Shown: positions 18,659 through 28,098, counted from the first letter of the stretch. The stretch is 64,000 bases of DNA from Flavobacterium frigoritolerans (GCF_025847275.1 NZ_JAOZEV010000002.1:124001-188000); one strand, 5' to 3'. Made by a program: numbers and translations. Notes: generated by a model not told the origin, from the sequence alone.

Positions 18659-19561
18659 TTATTTTATCTTTTCTTTAAATGAGTTAAAAGTTTTTATTAA
18701 CCCCTCATTACCTTGTATAGGCAAAGCCATACTCATCGCTTTAACAATTTTATCATTACTAACTATATAGTTCTCGGTCAATTTATGTAAACGCTCTGAA
18801 TTTAGAGGTAAAAATAAATAATCTCCTTGTTTTGCTACAAATTTGATCAAAGAAGAATTAATCTTCCATATTCTTGATTTTTTTCCTAAACATTCCGCTA
18901 GTAATTTTATCAATTCATTTGTAGATACTGGCTCATCATCTGCTAAATTATACACTCCAGATTGAATACTCTTATTAATAATTAATTCCTTAATAACAAA
19001 ACAAAGATTTTCTATACTCAAAAATGATCGCTTATTCTCAAAAGCACCTAACGGCCAAGGAAAACCTTTGTCAACAAGTTTATATAATAGATTTAGATTC
19101 CCTTTATTCCCTTGACCATGAATCATACATGGTCTAAGAATATAGACTCTCTTATCTTTAGGAATTTTCTTATTTAAAATATACTGTTCAGCTTGATATT
19201 TTGCAATACCATAATGAGTTTTGGGATTCGTAATACTTTCTTCTGTCAAAACTCCATCTACTTTATCTGAAACTGCCTTCACTGTACTCATAAAAACAAA
19301 TACGCTAGCTTTAGATATAAGAAAAGCATCAAATAGTTGTTTTGTCAATTCAAAATTAGCTTCATAATAATCTTTAGGATTTGATACATTTTTTAAATCG
19401 TGAGCCTTACCCGCTAAGTGTATAACTATATCCTCTTGAATATCAAAACATTGACCAATCTTATATCGAACACTCATTGGTATCACTTCATAATCCGTTT
19501 TTAAACAATCATACAAATTTAAACCTACAAATCCCGAAGTACCAGTTATAGCTATTTTCAT
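18659..19561 (-). CDS. NAD-dependent sugar reductase/epimerase (WbpV-like)
   Basis: A 300-residue SDR protein with GTSGFVG at 7-13, HLAGKAHDL near 48-56 and Y117/K121 (THYGIAK). This HLAGKAH pattern and the short length resemble WbpV-type 4-ketoreductases that turn the WbpM/PglF product into UDP-QuiNAc or UDP-FucNAc. The same locus has a WbpM-like dehydratase and a WbpL-like transferase, the usual partners. Its ATG overlaps the stop of the upstream transferase gene by one base. A generic 4-epimerase remains possible. Confidence 0.8.
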   Translation of the reverse strand: MKIAITGTSGFVGLNLYDCLKTDYEVIPMSVRYKIGQCFDIQEDIVIHLAGKAHDLKNVSNPKDYYEANFELTKQLFDAFLISKASVFVFMSTVKAVSDKVDGVLTEESITNPKTHYGIAKYQAEQYILNKKIPKDKRVYILRPCMIHGQGNKGNLNLLYKLVDKGFPWPLGAFENKRSFLSIENLCFVIKELIINKSIQSGVYNLADDEPVSTNELIKLLAECLGKKSRIWKINSSLIKFVAKQGDYLFLPLNSERLHKLTENYIVSNDKIVKAMSMALPIQGNEGLIKTFNSFKEKIK

Positions 19562-20376
19562 TATTTAAACTGAGATAGTGCTTTATTATTTATTTTACTT
19601 CTTTCTAAATCAAAAAACCAGCCCCATTTATTAAAATATATTATTGCAGAATTTATAAAAATTTTAAATAACCTTCTATTTTTATTTGCTCCTGATTCGT
19701 ATCCATGATAAACTGAAACTAATGGGAAATAAATAGTTTTATAATATTGGTGAACTCTACGAGATAAATCCCAATCTTCGAAATACATAAAAAATTTACC
19801 ATCATATCCTCCAACTTTTTCTATAGCATTCAAGTTTAATAATGTAAAACAGCCCGAGAGAATTGGAGCATTATAAATTGTTTTTTTGGGAATTTCTCTT
19901 AATTCATATTGATTAATAAATTTCTGATAAGCTTTATTAGGTTTTTTTACTTTTCTCCATAAAATACTTAATGGAGTTGGTAATAATTTCGGCAAATTTT
20001 GAACACTCCCATCCAAATTTAAAATTTGAGGCATCATCATTCCAATTGTTTTATCACTCTTCATATAAGATATCATTACTGATATTATGTCTCCATCAAA
20101 ATAAATATCAGGATTCACAATAAAATGATACTCCCCATTGGTTTCAATTGCACTTTTAATAGCAATATTATGTGCAGCTCCAAATCCTGGATTAGATGGA
20201 TTGTGTATATATTTAATTCTATTATCAAAATCTTTAAATATTTTTAAATCATCTAATTCTGAATTATCAATCAAATAAAGCATCACTTTTTGTTCAGTAT
20301 CTAAAATACTAGAAATAGTTTTTCCTAACTCAAATTTATCGTTATTATAAAGTACAATACTAGCGGTAATTAACAT
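19561..20376 (-). CDS. Family 2 glycosyltransferase (rhamnosyltransferase-like)
   Basis: A GT-A transferase of about 271 residues. The N-terminus (MLITASIVLYNN), HNPSNPGFGAAHN near 60-72, VNPDIYFD near 89-96 and SGCFTLLN with FMYFEDWDLSRR near 190-200 match the WbbL/RfbN type, which often transfers rhamnose. I prefer the ATG at 20376 to a TTG two codons upstream. dTDP-rhamnose is made by this locus, so rhamnosyl transfer is plausible but inferred. The adjoining 203 bases upstream hold no convincing gene. Confidence 0.85.
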   Translation of the reverse strand: MLITASIVLYNNDKFELGKTISSILDTEQKVMLYLIDNSELDDLKIFKDFDNRIKYIHNPSNPGFGAAHNIAIKSAIETNGEYHFIVNPDIYFDGDIISVMISYMKSDKTIGMMMPQILNLDGSVQNLPKLLPTPLSILWRKVKKPNKAYQKFINQYELREIPKKTIYNAPILSGCFTLLNLNAIEKVGGYDGKFFMYFEDWDLSRRVHQYYKTIYFPLVSVYHGYESGANKNRRLFKIFINSAIIYFNKWGWFFDLERSKINNKALSQFK

Positions 20377-20579
20377 TCTCAAATCAAATTTTATAGCTTC
20401 TGTAATTGAAACTTTTATTATATAAAATTAAAGCCTCTCTATCCTGTTCATCAATAATGCCAATATTCAAAATATATCATTTGTAATTAACCAAACTACA
20501 TATCTATAAATAATACTTTGCTTTTCTAATTCCAAACTCAAAATATTTAGATAAGAAATTATCTCTTATGAACAATTCT

Positions 20580-21710
20580 TTATTTAATCATACTTTCACA
20601 AATTTGCAGATATTTTTCTGTCCTCTGTTTTGAAGTTAAAAATGAAGATAAATTTTTTTCTCCATTCCTAATTAAATTTTCTCTAATATTTAAATCATTA
20701 ACTATGGTTATTATTGCAGAAACAATTTCATTTTCATTATATGGATCAAAATATAACGCAGCATCTTTACACACAGTAGTTGCAAATGACAAATTAGAAG
20801 TCAAAATTGGTCTTTTCATTTTCATAGCCTCTGGATAATTAGCTGAGAAACACTCAAGCGTTGTGGGCAAAAAAAGAGCATCACATTCATAATATAATTT
20901 CGGACATTTGGCAACATCAATTCTTCCTATATTAATAATAGAATCTTTGGTATGTTTTTCAAAATGTTTTTCAAAAGATAATTCATCTATAGTTAAAACA
21001 AATTTTATATTTATTTTAAGTTTCATTTTATTTAATAAAGGAACTACTTTATTTAATATAGTAATATTTTTATGGGGTGCAAATGAACATAAACTCAGAA
21101 AACGATATTCATTTTGCTCCTTAATAGGCAATAATCTACCGTCAGAAAAATCAGGATTGTTAAAATAATTATTATAAGTGTTAGTTGCTGTAAATACATT
21201 ATTTTTATTACAATTTAAAAGCTCAGTTAATCGTTGAGAAACATCTTCCGTCTCGCAAACATAATGATTACCATTTCTTTTTAAAAAATAAGTATGGATA
21301 ACTTTAAATATTTTTCTTTTAATAATTTCGCCAAAAGAAATATTTTTAAACAAAGGAGATTCAGGATAAACATAATGAGGATATGCATATCCCATCAAAT
21401 GTGGACATGATGGTGTCCAATATGAAGGCCCAAAAACGCTAAAAACACAATCTGGTTTTATCTTTTTTTCTAATATTTTTATTTTTTTTCTAATTTGAAA
21501 CCCTTTTAGTCCATATAGGGGATGTGATTCAATAAGATAAAAGAAAAAATTATTAGGAAACTGTAATTTATCAATTTCATTTGAAACTGTCTTACTCAAA
21601 AAAACATGATATTCGTTTGATGGTATATTAATACATTCTGTTATAAAAGATACTGCCACTTGAGTAACACCAGTACCACTAAGTGTAGATGCGTTTATTA
21701 AAAGTTTCAT
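20580..21710 (-). CDS. Family 4 glycosyltransferase
   Basis: A 376-residue GT-B transferase. The acceptor-side N-terminus has NASTLSGTGVTQV near 6-18, and the C-terminal donor domain has SLCSFAPHKN followed by the E-x7-E region ECFSANYPEAMKMKRPILTSN (split ECFSANYPEA and RPILTSN). DAALYFDPYNENEI is the usual end motif. It is the only clear GT-B member in the window. It is followed by a DUF6492-type gene, 7 bases away on the other side, so the two are co-transcribed. Specificity is unknown. Confidence 0.87.
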   Translation of the reverse strand: MKLLINASTLSGTGVTQVAVSFITECINIPSNEYHVFLSKTVSNEIDKLQFPNNFFFYLIESHPLYGLKGFQIRKKIKILEKKIKPDCVFSVFGPSYWTPSCPHLMGYAYPHYVYPESPLFKNISFGEIIKRKIFKVIHTYFLKRNGNHYVCETEDVSQRLTELLNCNKNNVFTATNTYNNYFNNPDFSDGRLLPIKEQNEYRFLSLCSFAPHKNITILNKVVPLLNKMKLKINIKFVLTIDELSFEKHFEKHTKDSIINIGRIDVAKCPKLYYECDALFLPTTLECFSANYPEAMKMKRPILTSNLSFATTVCKDAALYFDPYNENEIVSAIITIVNDLNIRENLIRNGEKNLSSFLTSKQRTEKYLQICESMIK

Positions 21711-21716
21711 TTAATT

Positions 21717-22568
21717 TTAATTGAATAAATAATTATAATAAGGATAAAATTTATGAAAGAAAGTCTTTCTTAATTTATTTAAATAACCTGAAGACTTTAA
21801 TTCGAACGATACTAAACAGTATTCCTCAGAAAATTTATTTACATCATTCAAGGATGGGGAAGTAGTTTTTAAATAAACAGAACCATCTCTAAGCCACTTC
21901 TTAGTAATAAAGACACACTTTTCTGGATAATGATTTTTAATATAATGTCCATAAGTTTCATATTCGCTAAACAAACTTCCATCATTACCTTTTAAATTAT
22001 TCATAATTGTCCAATTCCAAGTTGAAGTATTCTTAAATTGTTTTTCGATATGAGCAAAAAATTCTTTAACAATCATTTTATTAAAAACCATATATTGAGA
22101 AATAAAAGAAAATTCTCTATTAGGTTCTTCATTCAATAAAACCTTGTAATTTTCAAAATATGGTTCATGAAATTCTGTGGCTTTCAAAAAAACAAATTGA
22201 TTTTTTTCATTTATAAAAGAGATGTGGTTCAAAAAAACTGTATCAGCGTCAATAACAATATAGTTTTCATTTAAGGAATCTATATTTGAAACTCCTAACT
22301 TTAATAATTGTTGAAAATACCATCCTGATCTTTTTGGAAAAAAAGGCAATTCTAAGCTTTCCAAATCTGATTTTATCATATTTGGTAAAACCTCGTTTTG
22401 ATCGATAAGAATTATTTTAACTGAAACATTAAAATTGAAGAATTTAAAATACTTCCTATCTGTAACTATATATATCGAATTAACTTCATAAAGTTCTAAA
22501 ATCTTAATGATACTTAACTTTAACGTATATAGATGATCTATTTTTGTTACATATACAATGTCTAACAT
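21717..22568 (-). CDS. DUF6492-like putative glycosyltransferase
   Basis: A 283-residue protein not in a well-studied family. It resembles DUF6492 proteins: MLDIVYVTK at the start, PKRSGWYFQQLLKL near 120-133, an NYIVIDADTVFL segment with a DAD motif near 140-151, and GNDGSLFSEYETYGHY near 210-225. The DxD and overall plan suggest a GT-A type transferase. There is no signal peptide or membrane helix. It lies between a family 4 and a family 2 transferase with gaps of 3 to 6 bases. The function is not experimentally known to me. Confidence 0.72.
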   Translation of the reverse strand: MLDIVYVTKIDHLYTLKLSIIKILELYEVNSIYIVTDRKYFKFFNFNVSVKIILIDQNEVLPNMIKSDLESLELPFFPKRSGWYFQQLLKLGVSNIDSLNENYIVIDADTVFLNHISFINEKNQFVFLKATEFHEPYFENYKVLLNEEPNREFSFISQYMVFNKMIVKEFFAHIEKQFKNTSTWNWTIMNNLKGNDGSLFSEYETYGHYIKNHYPEKCVFITKKWLRDGSVYLKTTSPSLNDVNKFSEEYCLVSFELKSSGYLNKLRKTFFHKFYPYYNYLFN

Positions 22569-22571
22569 TTT

Positions 22572-23327
22572 TTAAATTGAATTTAAAATTTTCCTCAATT
22601 GATATTTTAAAAAAGCTATATAAAAGTCGTAATAACACAAAGTAGTCATCCTTGCATTATTTTGAACTTTTGCCTTCATTTGCTCCTTAAATACTTTTAT
22701 TACATTATTATTACTGATTCCACCATCTCTAACAATTACATTAAGTTTAGGTAAAAAATATGGAACAATTTCCCGTCTAGCTCTGAGTAAAAAATCATAA
22801 TCTCCAGCAATTAAAAAATTTATATCAAACTTTCCAAAGCGTAAAAACAAAGATTTATGATGCAAACTTCCAACATGTGCTATAGTACAATATTTTTTAA
22901 AATTTTTATTAAAGGGCTTGCCATAAAATCGTATCGGCTTTATATCTTCTGTTACCAGTGCATTCATTGCTGAAATAAAATTTACCTCTTGATTATTATT
23001 TATAACATTATAGTAGTTCATACAAAAATCCTGCAACAGAAAATCATCCGCACCTAAAAAAGTAATCCAATCACCAGTTGAAAGTAGTATCCCTTTATTC
23101 CAAGCATCATAAATACCTTTATCTTTCTCCGAAATATATTTTAATCTCCCATCAAATATTTTTTCATATTTTTTTATAATTTCTAAAGTACCATCTGTTG
23201 AACTACCATCAATTATAACCAACTCAATATTAGAATAAGTTTGAATAAGTACAGAATGAATTGTTTGTTCTAAAGTATTTTCAATATTGTATGTAGCAAT
23301 AATGATTGTTATTTTGGGAAATTTCAC
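22572..23327 (-). CDS. Family 2 glycosyltransferase (WcaA-like)
   Basis: A 251-residue short GT-A transferase. IDGSSTDGT near 40-48, EKDKGIYDAWNKGI near 68-81 and FLGADD near 92-97 are the marks of the WcaA-like subfamily, and AGDYDFLLRA near 170 holds the catalytic-type Asp. It overlaps the polymerase gene by 4 bases. A second member of the same subfamily is encoded at 26392-27147. It probably adds one sugar of the Wzx/Wzy-handled repeat. Confidence 0.87.
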   Translation of the reverse strand: MKFPKITIIIATYNIENTLEQTIHSVLIQTYSNIELVIIDGSSTDGTLEIIKKYEKIFDGRLKYISEKDKGIYDAWNKGILLSTGDWITFLGADDFLLQDFCMNYYNVINNNQEVNFISAMNALVTEDIKPIRFYGKPFNKNFKKYCTIAHVGSLHHKSLFLRFGKFDINFLIAGDYDFLLRARREIVPYFLPKLNVIVRDGGISNNNVIKVFKEQMKAKVQNNARMTTLCYYDFYIAFLKYQLRKILNSI

Positions 23328-24532
23328 GTTATAGGAGAATAAGAGTGTTTAGATGTTTTTAAATTTTCTAAAAAGTATATTAGACAATAAAAAATAAGTA
23401 ATGATAAAAGACTTGAAAATTCAGGTCTATGCATTAATGAAATTAATAGAACTACAAAAAATTTAAAATAATAAAAGGACTTTATTTTTATAATGGCCCA
23501 AAAAAGATATATAAATAGTAGGTAGTAAAAAATGGAGCCTATAATTCCAAATCTTGCAAAAATAGAGAAAAAATTAGATCCTGAAATTTTTGGATTAGAA
23601 TAACCTACTCCTAAAATAGGGCTTTCACTAAAGAGTTTGAAATCATTTACAACTAACTCACCTCTATTAGAATTAGAAAAATCAGTAGAAGTCTCTTCTA
23701 ATCTAGAAAATGACATTTCGTTAATCTTGTCTACTATTGGACTATCAAAATTAATCAGAATTACATAAAATAAAATTAGAATAGAGAAAAAAGCAAAAAA
23801 ACCTCCTATATTTTTTTTATTGAAATAGAAGAAAAAAACATAAACAGTTATCGCAAAATAAAATGCCACTGAAAACGTAAAAATAGTTATTAAAATAAGT
23901 AAAAATTCAATTTTCACATTTTTAAAATAAACCTTGTTTAAAATAATAGCGTAAAGTGCATAAAGACCAAAGGTTCCTGGTTCATCAAAAAAACCAGCAA
24001 ATCTCATCATTCTAATCGACCCTACGTCAATAAAAATATTAGTCGTAGTGAGACCTAAAAAAAAAGAATTATCGGTTCCATATGAAACTACAAAAAAAGG
24101 AGTTACTCCAATTAATAAATGTGTAAAAAAAACTAGAACACCTCCTATACCGGTAATCAAAACTATATAAATAAATGATTTAACAAATAATTCAAAACCT
24201 AAAAAATACTTAATATACAGTATGGTTATTAAGAAAGATATTAACTGAACTATTAAGTTAAAATTAGCAACATCGCTATGATAGATTAACATCAAAAAAT
24301 AAAATGCTATTTGTACAAAAAGCAAAAAGATGATTTGCCGAGGCATGGCTAATTTATTTTTTTTTATAGATAGCAAAAGGATAAAAAACACCAAACATAT
24401 AAAAGTCAAAATTTTATATGGATGACCAGGCCATCTATAAAAAATCCAAGGAGCAGTACTAGTAAGAAAAATCCAAAGCAAAATTAGCAAAGAATATTTT
24501 TTAATCAAACTAAAACAATCTTTATAGGTCAT
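23324..24532 (-). CDS. wzy: O-antigen polymerase Wzy-like membrane protein
   Basis: A 402-residue protein with ten or more predicted membrane helices and a periplasmic loop, as in Wzy. FAGFFDEPGTFGLYALY near 183-199 and SNRGELV with ILGVGYSNP near 300-320 are patterns found in many Wzy and O-antigen-ligase-fold proteins. It lies between transferase genes and upstream of no ligase, near the Wzx flippase gene, so polymerisation of flipped repeat units is the likely role. Sequence divergence in this family is high; O-antigen ligase is an alternative. Confidence 0.82.
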   Translation of the reverse strand: MTYKDCFSLIKKYSLLILLWIFLTSTAPWIFYRWPGHPYKILTFICLVFFILLLSIKKNKLAMPRQIIFLLFVQIAFYFLMLIYHSDVANFNLIVQLISFLITILYIKYFLGFELFVKSFIYIVLITGIGGVLVFFTHLLIGVTPFFVVSYGTDNSFFLGLTTTNIFIDVGSIRMMRFAGFFDEPGTFGLYALYAIILNKVYFKNVKIEFLLILITIFTFSVAFYFAITVYVFFFYFNKKNIGGFFAFFSILILFYVILINFDSPIVDKINEMSFSRLEETSTDFSNSNRGELVVNDFKLFSESPILGVGYSNPKISGSNFFSIFARFGIIGSIFYYLLFIYLFWAIIKIKSFYYFKFFVVLLISLMHRPEFSSLLSLLIFYCLIYFLENLKTSKHSYSPIT

Positions 24533-24542
24533 TTTACAAATA

Positions 24543-25457
24543 TTATTTAAAAAGATCTAATTGTTTAGAATGGATATGTAAATTACTTATCTTATGCATT
24601 TTACCATTATATGTCAAAAAAGGGATCTTTCGTCCCAAATCATCTATTTCCCAAACGTAATTAAAGTCACTTACATTATATACTGCACTTTCATTAATAA
24701 ATTTTGAATTACGCTTAAGCAACTTAGAGAAAATATTTGGCTTGACATTCCTTGAATCAACCCCTCCCAGATATTGTCCTATTGCAGCAGCGTCAAAAAT
24801 TGATTTAAATTTATCAAAATTCTCAAAGTATTTTAATTTATTTCTGACTGTTATTCCTGAAACAGATTTTAATTCCCTTTTATAATCATTCGGTATTACT
24901 GGCAACATCTCTATTAGGCTATATTTTTCATTAAACATTGCAATTAATTCCATATCATTATAATCTGAAAACTGAAACATAAATCTATTTAGCTCAGAAA
25001 GTACTTCATTTCCCTTGAAATAAACAAAACTAGGAATGCATCTAGAATCATTATCAAACGGAGCAGCCATCTTAATTTTATTTTGACTCATAACTCTTGA
25101 CATTTTTTCTAAATCACAATATATCATAACGTCATTTTCAAAATGAAAAACGTTCTCCAAATTATGCTCTATAATTACATCTTCAATATAATAAAATCTT
25201 TCTACAACTGATTTCCAAAAACCATCTCTAAAATTATCATCTCTTTTTGAAGTTCGAAGAAAATCTATATGATTAGTACTTTTTTTAACATTTTCTATTG
25301 ATAGCAAAATCACTTTTGATTTTATCATTTCGAAATGTTTCTCAGACAAAATTAAATAAATATTACAATCATTAAACTTTTGAATTTGTTCTATACAATC
25401 ATTTATATAACTCGCAAAAACATCACCTACATGAACAAGAACTACTGAAGGTTTCAT
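24543..25457 (-). CDS. Uncharacterised protein, putative glycosyltransferase
   Basis: A 304-residue soluble protein I do not recognise with certainty. It has a Rossmann-like start (MKPSVVLVHVGD), a Trp-containing RDGFWKSVVERFYYIED segment near 97-113, an ENVFHFENDVMIYCDL segment near 120-135 whose END/DVM could serve as a DxD-like site, and GITVRNKLKYFEN near 210. The gene is 10 bases upstream of wzy in the operon. A GT-A type transferase is the best guess from the acidic site and the context only. Confidence 0.6.
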   Translation of the reverse strand: MKPSVVLVHVGDVFASYINDCIEQIQKFNDCNIYLILSEKHFEMIKSKVILLSIENVKKSTNHIDFLRTSKRDDNFRDGFWKSVVERFYYIEDVIIEHNLENVFHFENDVMIYCDLEKMSRVMSQNKIKMAAPFDNDSRCIPSFVYFKGNEVLSELNRFMFQFSDYNDMELIAMFNEKYSLIEMLPVIPNDYKRELKSVSGITVRNKLKYFENFDKFKSIFDAAAIGQYLGGVDSRNVKPNIFSKLLKRNSKFINESAVYNVSDFNYVWEIDDLGRKIPFLTYNGKMHKISNLHIHSKQLDLFK

Positions 25458-25655
25458 ATCTATTCTATTTTTTTAAATGCGTTTTAAATACACATGTTTT
25501 TATTATCCTTCTACTATAAGCTGCATATCTATTGAGAAAACTTATCAAAAACTTAAAATTGTTTTATTTATTTTTATATTTTCAAAATTAGAAATATTTT
25601 TGGTCATGTAAGCTCCAAAATCATCTTAAAGTTTTTCTTAATTGAGAATGCCAAA

Positions 25656-26354
25656 TCAATTGTCATAAATTCTTACTCGATCCCAATTAACATTTTCTTT
25701 AATAACTTTAGCCGGAATTCCAGCTAGTAAAACATTCTCTTTTTCAAATTTACCAGCTACAACCGCTCTTGTTGCTACAACAGAATTGGATGAAACCACT
25801 GAACCTTTTAAGATAGAAACATGTGACGCTATCCAAACATGATCTCCTATTTCAACATTTTGTGCATGGTTTATTCGTTTTTTCGTTCTTTGATCTAAAA
25901 TAGAATGTGAATCTCCTGTTCTTATATCAATATCTTTAGCAAACATACAATCTTTACCTATTATAATTTTTGAATTGGGCTCAGTAACCGCAATATGTAC
26001 GTTTTCAAAAGTTGAATTTTCACCAATGATAGCTTCACCATTATCATCTTCAATCCAAATGGAACCACCATGGTTAAAAAGGACTTTTTTAGAAAGATAA
26101 ATTTTATTATTATTTCCACGAATGTAGAATACAACATTTTTCAACACTACAGAATCGCTAATTATAATGTGATTGTTGTTTCCCACAATATCAATTTTAT
26201 TACCAGTACATATAGCGGTGTAATCGATATCCAGACTATTCCCAACTCCCTTTATATTTTTTGTAAAGGCTAATCTACCATTTAAAAAGTTCCTAACTTT
26301 TCTAAAGCCATTCAAAAAAATTGGATTATTTATTATAAAATCTTTTATAGCCAT
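25656..26354 (-). CDS. Hexapeptide-repeat (left-handed beta-helix) acyltransferase
   Basis: A 232-residue LbetaH protein. Repeating [IV]xGxxx turns run from about residue 45 to 205, for example IGENSTFENVHI, IGKDCMFAKDIDIRTGDSH, IGDHVWIASHVSILKGS and AGIPAKVIKENVNW at the end. The conserved His lies in the DSHS/DHVW region. It is like WcaF/CatB O-acetyltransferases and would acetylate, or otherwise acylate, a sugar of the glycan. A 198-base gap follows on its 3' side, with no convincing gene. Confidence 0.85.
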   Translation of the reverse strand: MAIKDFIINNPIFLNGFRKVRNFLNGRLAFTKNIKGVGNSLDIDYTAICTGNKIDIVGNNNHIIISDSVVLKNVVFYIRGNNNKIYLSKKVLFNHGGSIWIEDDNGEAIIGENSTFENVHIAVTEPNSKIIIGKDCMFAKDIDIRTGDSHSILDQRTKKRINHAQNVEIGDHVWIASHVSILKGSVVSSNSVVATRAVVAGKFEKENVLLAGIPAKVIKENVNWDRVRIYDN

Positions 26355-26391
26355 TATATTAGTTTAAACTCAATTTTTAATTAGTTAATGA

Positions 26392-27147
26392 TTACGTTTT
26401 ATGTTTAAAAAAAGTAAAAACTCGGCATATCCTAAATTTCCAAGCAAATAAAAATCTTTCAAATCCAGAAAAGTATATCCTTTTTAACGTGTCATTTTCT
26501 TTGATGTATGTAGGGATATTTTCTTTAGAAAATCCCTCCTCATCCCAAATGCTAAAAATTACTGGAGTATAATTAAATTTCACTTTTAAAATGGTGGCTT
26601 TTAATAACCATATTCGATCCGCAATTATTTTATAGTTTAAATTAAATATTCCAACGATTTGAAATGCTTCCTTTTTAAAAAAAACACTTTGATGACAGAT
26701 TGTCTCTGCAAAGAAAAACTCTTTCTGAATTTTTTTTGGAGGCTTAATAGTTGTTTTTGCATTTTTTGTTAACGTATCTCCATAGATTACCATTTCATTG
26801 TTATCAAAAGTTTGAGAAAAAACATTTTTTAAAACTAGATCATCATAAAAATTATCTCCACTATTCATAAAGATCAACCAATCTCCATTAGCTTTAAAAA
26901 TACCTTTATTCATTGCATCATAAATCCCTTTGTCCTTTTCACTAACACAAACAAACTTAATCTCTTTTTCTTTAAACTTTTCCTGATAGCCATTTGCAAT
27001 GGCGAATGTATTATCAGTAGATAACCCATCAATAATAATATATTCAATATTGTGGTATCTCTGGCTGACAACTGACATCATTGTTGCTTCAATGGAATCT
27101 TCACTGTTACGACAGACAGTAATAATGGAAATTAATGGCATATTCAT
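26392..27147 (-). CDS. Family 2 glycosyltransferase (WcaA-like)
   Basis: A 251-residue GT-A transferase of the same short subfamily as the product of 22572-23327. IDGLSTDNT near 39-47, SEKDKGIYDAMNKGIF near 70-85 and FMNSGDNFYDD near 94-104 are the landmarks; the metal site reads NSGD, which is common in this subfamily. AETICHQSVFFKKE near 150 is typical as well. It lies 37 bases upstream of the acyltransferase gene. The sugar is unknown. Confidence 0.87.
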   Translation of the reverse strand: MNMPLISIITVCRNSEDSIEATMMSVVSQRYHNIEYIIIDGLSTDNTFAIANGYQEKFKEKEIKFVCVSEKDKGIYDAMNKGIFKANGDWLIFMNSGDNFYDDLVLKNVFSQTFDNNEMVIYGDTLTKNAKTTIKPPKKIQKEFFFAETICHQSVFFKKEAFQIVGIFNLNYKIIADRIWLLKATILKVKFNYTPVIFSIWDEEGFSKENIPTYIKENDTLKRIYFSGFERFLFAWKFRICRVFTFFKHKT

Positions 27148-27186
27148 TTTCGTTGGGAAGGATTTACTACAATTAAAAATAAAAGA

Positions 27187-28098
27187 CTAATTGCTGAATA
27201 ATTTTAACATTACTCTCGAAGATTTATGTTTTATAAGATCAATAACACTAAAATCCTTTCTGATCGTATTCCAAAACTCTTTATGAAAACTACTCGATTT
27301 TCTTTTATAAAATTGATTTAAGATAAAAAATGCCATTAATCTTTTATCAAATTCCTTAACAAAATAATATTTTGCCAAATCATAATACTTTTCGAGATTA
27401 TTTTCTACACTAAAAGATTCTCGATGAAATCGAAATTTAGAAAGTAATTCCGGGACTATTTTTATGAATTTATAGTCTCGGGCTGTAAGCATAAACATCA
27501 ATACATCATTCCCAGCACCGTATTTTTTAAAATCCAAACCAAATTCGTTGGGCACGTCAATTAACAGGTTTTTTCTCAAATCATCTCTCCTAAAAATACC
27601 ACAACCTGGTGACAACTGAAATTCGGCTTGATTACTACTTAATATATTTTCAGAAAGATATACTTTTGTAGATAATACATGAGGGAAAGCATCTTGAAAT
27701 TCAGAATACATAGTTTTATCACCAAAATATTCTACCCCAGTAATTACAAAAGCAGTATCATCATCAAATAATGGCAATGTCTTTTGAATAAAATCATTAG
27801 TCATCAAATCATCTGACCATAGAATTTTAATATATTCTCCTTGAATTTTGTCTATACAATTTTTCCAATTTAATACAGGTCCTAAATTAATTTCATTTTT
27901 ATATATTTTAATTCGATCATCTTTTTTAGCATACTCTTCCAAAATAGACCAAGTTTTATCTGTACTGCAATTATCTGAAACAATAATTTCAATATTATTA
28001 TATGTTTGATTTATTGCGCAGTCTAAAGTTTCTCCTATAATATTCTCCCTATTATATACCGGAATCATTATACTTACTAAAGGTCCAAAATTATTCAT
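27187..28098 (-). CDS. Family 2 glycosyltransferase
   Basis: A GT-A transferase of about 303 residues with SIMIPVYNREN at the start, VSDNCSTDKTW and KILWSDDLMTND (metal site SDD). I choose the ATG at 28098 (MNNFGPLVSIM). It leaves an 8-base overlap with the flippase gene, whereas the longer frame from 28143 would overlap by 53 bases and add residues not seen in the family. It follows wzx directly, and in many O-antigen clusters that place holds a repeat-unit transferase. Confidence 0.86.
   Translation of the reverse strand: MNNFGPLVSIMIPVYNRENIIGETLDCAINQTYNNIEIIVSDNCSTDKTWSILEEYAKKDDRIKIYKNEINLGPVLNWKNCIDKIQGEYIKILWSDDLMTNDFIQKTLPLFDDDTAFVITGVEYFGDKTMYSEFQDAFPHVLSTKVYLSENILSSNQAEFQLSPGCGIFRRDDLRKNLLIDVPNEFGLDFKKYGAGNDVLMFMLTARDYKFIKIVPELLSKFRFHRESFSVENNLEKYYDLAKYYFVKEFDKRLMAFFILNQFYKRKSSSFHKEFWNTIRKDFSVIDLIKHKSSRVMLKLFSN

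Noticed and set aside
20540..20575. ATAAGA/TCTTAT inverted repeat near the end of the family 4 transferase gene
   Set aside because: Only six AT-rich pairs and no T-tract, so not a credible terminator.
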